A DNA stretch of 64,000 nucleotides from Streptomyces akebiae (GTDB lineage: Bacteria > Actinomycetota > Actinomycetes > Streptomycetales > Streptomycetaceae), in assembly GCF_019599145.1 (NCBI RefSeq), contig NZ_CP080647.1, positions 3,162,001-3,226,000 of the forward strand, read 5' to 3'. The position numbers and the translations under genes were made by a program. Positions within the stretch are counted from its first letter, which is position 1; every line of letters begins with the position of its first letter. The notes under the pieces are model-generated. The model was not told the origin of the DNA. It did not search any database and saw only the letters and a list, made by a program, of their open reading frames with translations. Positions 61,879-64,000 of the stretch are shown one piece after another.

Positions 61879-63366
61879 ATGTCGGAAGCCGCTTCGCACT
61901 CCACCGCGACAAGTCCTGCACCACCACCCGCCACGGAACCGACAGCCGGGCTGCTCACCTCGCTGGAGCCCCTGCTGCGCGAGTGGCTGCCGCGACAGCG
62001 CTGGTTCGCGGGGAAAGGGCGACCGGTCACCGGGTTCAGCCTGGTGGCGGCCACGGAACTGCTGCCGGTGGGCTCCTCCACGGCCGGCGGGTCACAGGGG
62101 GCCGGCGGTTCCAAGGCCGGTCTGCTGCATCTCCTCGTCCGCGCCCATCAGCCGCTGGTGCCGTCCCAGGGGGCCGCGACGCACCCCGGCGACTGCTACC
62201 AACTGCTGCTCGGCGTACGCGAGGCGCTGCCGCCCCGGCTGGCACCCGCGCTGATCGGGCATGTGGCGGAGGGGCCGCTGGCCGGGCGGACGGTGTACGA
62301 GGGGCTGCACGACCCCCGTCTCGCCGACGTCCTCCTGGAGGCGCTGCGGACCCAGGCTCGCGTCGGTGAGCTGCGCTGCGGGCGGGACACGCGCCATGAC
62401 ATCCCCGAGGGCCTGGTGCCGCGTCTGGCCACCGCCGAGCAGTCCAACTCGTCCCTCGTCTACGGCGATACGTTCATCCTGAAGCTCTTCCGCCGGGTCG
62501 TGCCCGGCGACAACCCCGACCTCGAACTGCCGCTCACCCTGTCCCGCGAGGGCTGCCCCCGGGTACCGGCGCCGGTGGCCTGGATGGTGGCGGACCTGGG
62601 CCGCGCGGGCGACCCCGACGGCCATCACGTCCTGGGCGTCCTGCAACCGTTCCTGCACGGCGCGGCGGACGGCTGGGAACTGGCGCTGAGCATGCTGACC
62701 AAGGGCGAGGACTTCACCGCCGAGGCACGGGCGCTGGGGCGGGCGACCGCCGAGGTGCACACGGCGCTGACGCGCGCCCTGCCCACGGTCACCCTGGGCC
62801 GGCCCCAACTGCAGTCGCTGGTCGAGGGGATGACCGAGCGCCTGGAGGCGGCGGCGCAGTCCGTGCCCGCGCTGCGGCCGTACGCGCCCGGTCTGCACAC
62901 GGCGTTCGAGGCGCTGGCCGACCTGGCGGCCGAGGGGCGCACCTGGACGGCCCAGCGCATCCACGGTGACCTGCACCTGGGGCAGTGTCTGCGTTCTCCG
63001 TCCGGGGAGTGGTCGCTCATAGATTTCGAGGGCGAGCCGTCGAAGCCGCTGGCCGAGCGGCGGATGCCGCAGCCCGTCGCCCGTGACATCGCCGGCATGC
63101 TCCGCTCCTTCGACTACGCCGCGCACTCCCTCCAGCCCCCGGCCACGGACTGGGCGACCACCTGCCGGGCCGCGTACTGCTCCGGGTACGCGGAGGTGGC
63201 GGGGGTCGATCCGCGGACCGATCCCGTGCTGCTGCGCGCGTACGAGACCGACAAGGCCGTGTACGAGGTCCTGTACGAGGCCCGCCACCGCCCCGACTGG
63301 CTCCCCGTCCCCCTGGCCGCCGTCCACCGCCTGGCCACGGACCCCTGCACCGACATCACCCCCTGA
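61879..63366 (+). CDS. pep2: Maltokinase (Pep2/Mak)
   Basis: A 495-residue aminoglycoside-phosphotransferase-like kinase. LREWLPRQRWFAGKGRPVTG is the family N-terminal cap; the P-loop-like lobe is SNSSLVYGDTFILKLFRRVV. The catalytic loop is RIHGDLHLGQCL and the metal-binding motif is SLIDFEGEPSKPL. It phosphorylates maltose with ATP to maltose 1-phosphate, the donor for GlgE. A gap of 93 bases separates it from treS. GAAAGGA precedes the ATG. Confidence 0.95.
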   Translation: MSEAASHSTATSPAPPPATEPTAGLLTSLEPLLREWLPRQRWFAGKGRPVTGFSLVAATELLPVGSSTAGGSQGAGGSKAGLLHLLVRAHQPLVPSQGAATHPGDCYQLLLGVREALPPRLAPALIGHVAEGPLAGRTVYEGLHDPRLADVLLEALRTQARVGELRCGRDTRHDIPEGLVPRLATAEQSNSSLVYGDTFILKLFRRVVPGDNPDLELPLTLSREGCPRVPAPVAWMVADLGRAGDPDGHHVLGVLQPFLHGAADGWELALSMLTKGEDFTAEARALGRATAEVHTALTRALPTVTLGRPQLQSLVEGMTERLEAAAQSVPALRPYAPGLHTAFEALADLAAEGRTWTAQRIHGDLHLGQCLRSPSGEWSLIDFEGEPSKPLAERRMPQPVARDIAGMLRSFDYAAHSLQPPATDWATTCRAAYCSGYAEVAGVDPRTDPVLLRAYETDKAVYEVLYEARHRPDWLPVPLAAVHRLATDPCTDITP

Positions 63367-63394
63367 CACCACCCCTCCCGAGGAGACCGTCCCT

Positions 63395-64000
63395 GTGACT
63401 CCCCGCCCGCCGTCCGACGACAGCACGCAGCCCCCCGACGCCGGGGCCGAGGTACCGGCTCCGGTGAAGAAGACCGCCGCGAAGAAGACGGCCACGACGA
63501 CGAAGAAGAAGACGGCAGCGAAGAAGGCAACGGCAGCGAAGGAGACGGTCGCCAAGAAGGCGACGGCGAAGAAGACAGCGACGAGGAAGACGGCGGCGAA
63601 GAGTACGACCGGAGCTGTCGCCGCCGAGGCGGCCTCGGGCGCACCGGCAGCCACGCGGACGGCCACCGGGGGTGGTGGCGAGGCCGCGCCGAGAAAGACG
63701 GCGCAGAGCGCGGGCACGGCGGCGGAGAAGGCCCCCACAACGCACGCCGTCGCCAAGAAGGCGGCGGCGAAGAAGGCCGCGGCGAAAAAGGTCCCGGCCG
63801 CGAAGAAGACCGTGGCGAAGAAGGCGGTCGGGAAGAGGACCGCGGCCAAGGACACCACGGCCGGGAAGACCACGGCCGGGAAGGTCGTCACCGTTGGTGC
63901 CTCCGCCGATGATGTCACCGCAGGAGCCGTGACCGCCGACGGTGTCGCCGAGAAGGCCGTAGCCAAGAAGGCCGTAGCCAAGAAGGCCGCCGCGAAGAAG
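63395..64000 (+). CDS. glgB: Lys/Ala-rich N-terminal extension, probably of the branching enzyme GlgB, cut by window end
   Basis: Starting at GTG 63395 (MTPRPPSDDSTQPPDAGAEV), the frame is open to the window end for 202 codons. Almost all of it is a run of KKTAAKK, KKATAKK and KKAAAKK-type repeats interrupted by Ala/Gly/Thr/Glu. No branching-enzyme domain is reached. Identification as GlgB rests on location: in Streptomyces glgE loci the gene after pep2 is glgB, and I recall Lys/Ala-rich leaders there. A histone-H1-like DNA-binding protein is the main alternative. GAGGAGA lies upstream. It would add alpha-1,6 branches to the GlgE product. Confidence 0.65.
   Translation, partial: MTPRPPSDDSTQPPDAGAEVPAPVKKTAAKKTATTTKKKTAAKKATAAKETVAKKATAKKTATRKTAAKSTTGAVAAEAASGAPAATRTATGGGGEAAPRKTAQSAGTAAEKAPTTHAVAKKAAAKKAAAKKVPAAKKTVAKKAVGKRTAAKDTTAGKTTAGKVVTVGASADDVTAGAVTADGVAEKAVAKKAVAKKAAAKK

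Overview
The window is high-GC actinobacterial DNA and almost certainly a Streptomyces chromosome. Codon third positions are strongly GC-biased, GTG and TTG starts and GTGA/ATGA overlaps are common, and a regulator at the left edge carries an in-frame TTA (bldA-type) codon. The gene families are also typical: a cytoplasmic contractile injection system, a GlgE-pathway locus and a Scabin-like ADP-ribosyltransferase.

Region 1 (1-25.3 kb) is a complete Streptomyces contractile injection system (CIS) locus. It opens with a divergent pair of LuxR-type regulators (the left one cut by the window edge) and a six-unit 23-bp tandem array just before the first structural gene. The structural genes then follow: DUF4255 cap protein, AAA+ ATPase, sheath, tube, a P2 gpE/gpE'-like pair in overlapping -1 frames, a 1283-aa disordered protein in the tape-measure position, tube initiator, LysM protein, VgrG-like spike, gp25, baseplate J, tail protein I and the membrane protein CisA. 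A leftward block inside the locus holds a DUF4157 metalloprotease-like protein and two paralogous single-pass membrane proteins with different glycan-binding-like C-termini. I see no tail fibre and no PAAR tip.

Region 2 (25.3-27.0 kb) is a scar: an AT-richer stretch with two decayed IS3-type transposases, a 14-bp inverted repeat and a small secreted peptide. It separates the CIS locus from a differently organised region. From memory, the genes to the right match the order of S. coelicolor SCO5461 down to SCO5440, whereas its CIS locus lies near SCO4242-SCO4263. The scar may therefore mark a synteny breakpoint.

Region 3 (27-35.3 kb) holds an EF-hand protein, a MerR regulator divergent from a GNAT acetyltransferase, a secreted Scabin/ScARP-like ADP-ribosyltransferase, a beta-propeller lipoprotein, an anti-sigma-type ATPase, an enoyl-CoA hydratase and two L,D-transpeptidases.

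Region 4 (35.5-53.4 kb) holds GlgX, four ABC half-exporters forming two heterodimers, a small Cys/His protein, two tandem M4 metalloproteases with matching upstream sequence, a DUF1990 protein, a hypothetical protein, a colicin-DNase-immunity-like protein, and a TetR/VOC divergent pair with two palindromic operators.

Region 5 (53.5-64 kb) is alpha-glucan metabolism. GlgP runs leftward next to a subtilisin-like protease. The glgE-treS-pep2-glgB cluster follows and converts trehalose to maltose, maltose 1-phosphate and then branched alpha-glucan. GlgB is cut by the window end after its Lys/Ala-rich N-terminal extension. With GlgX, this region covers both synthesis and breakdown of glycogen-like glucan.

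Noncoding stretches over 300 bp are 25278-25962 (scar), 31478-31794 (orphan hairpin, terminator and CCTTAAGG repeats), 45888-46223 (M4 promoter region) and 56165-56508 (17-bp direct repeats). I saw no tRNA, rRNA or CRISPR array.
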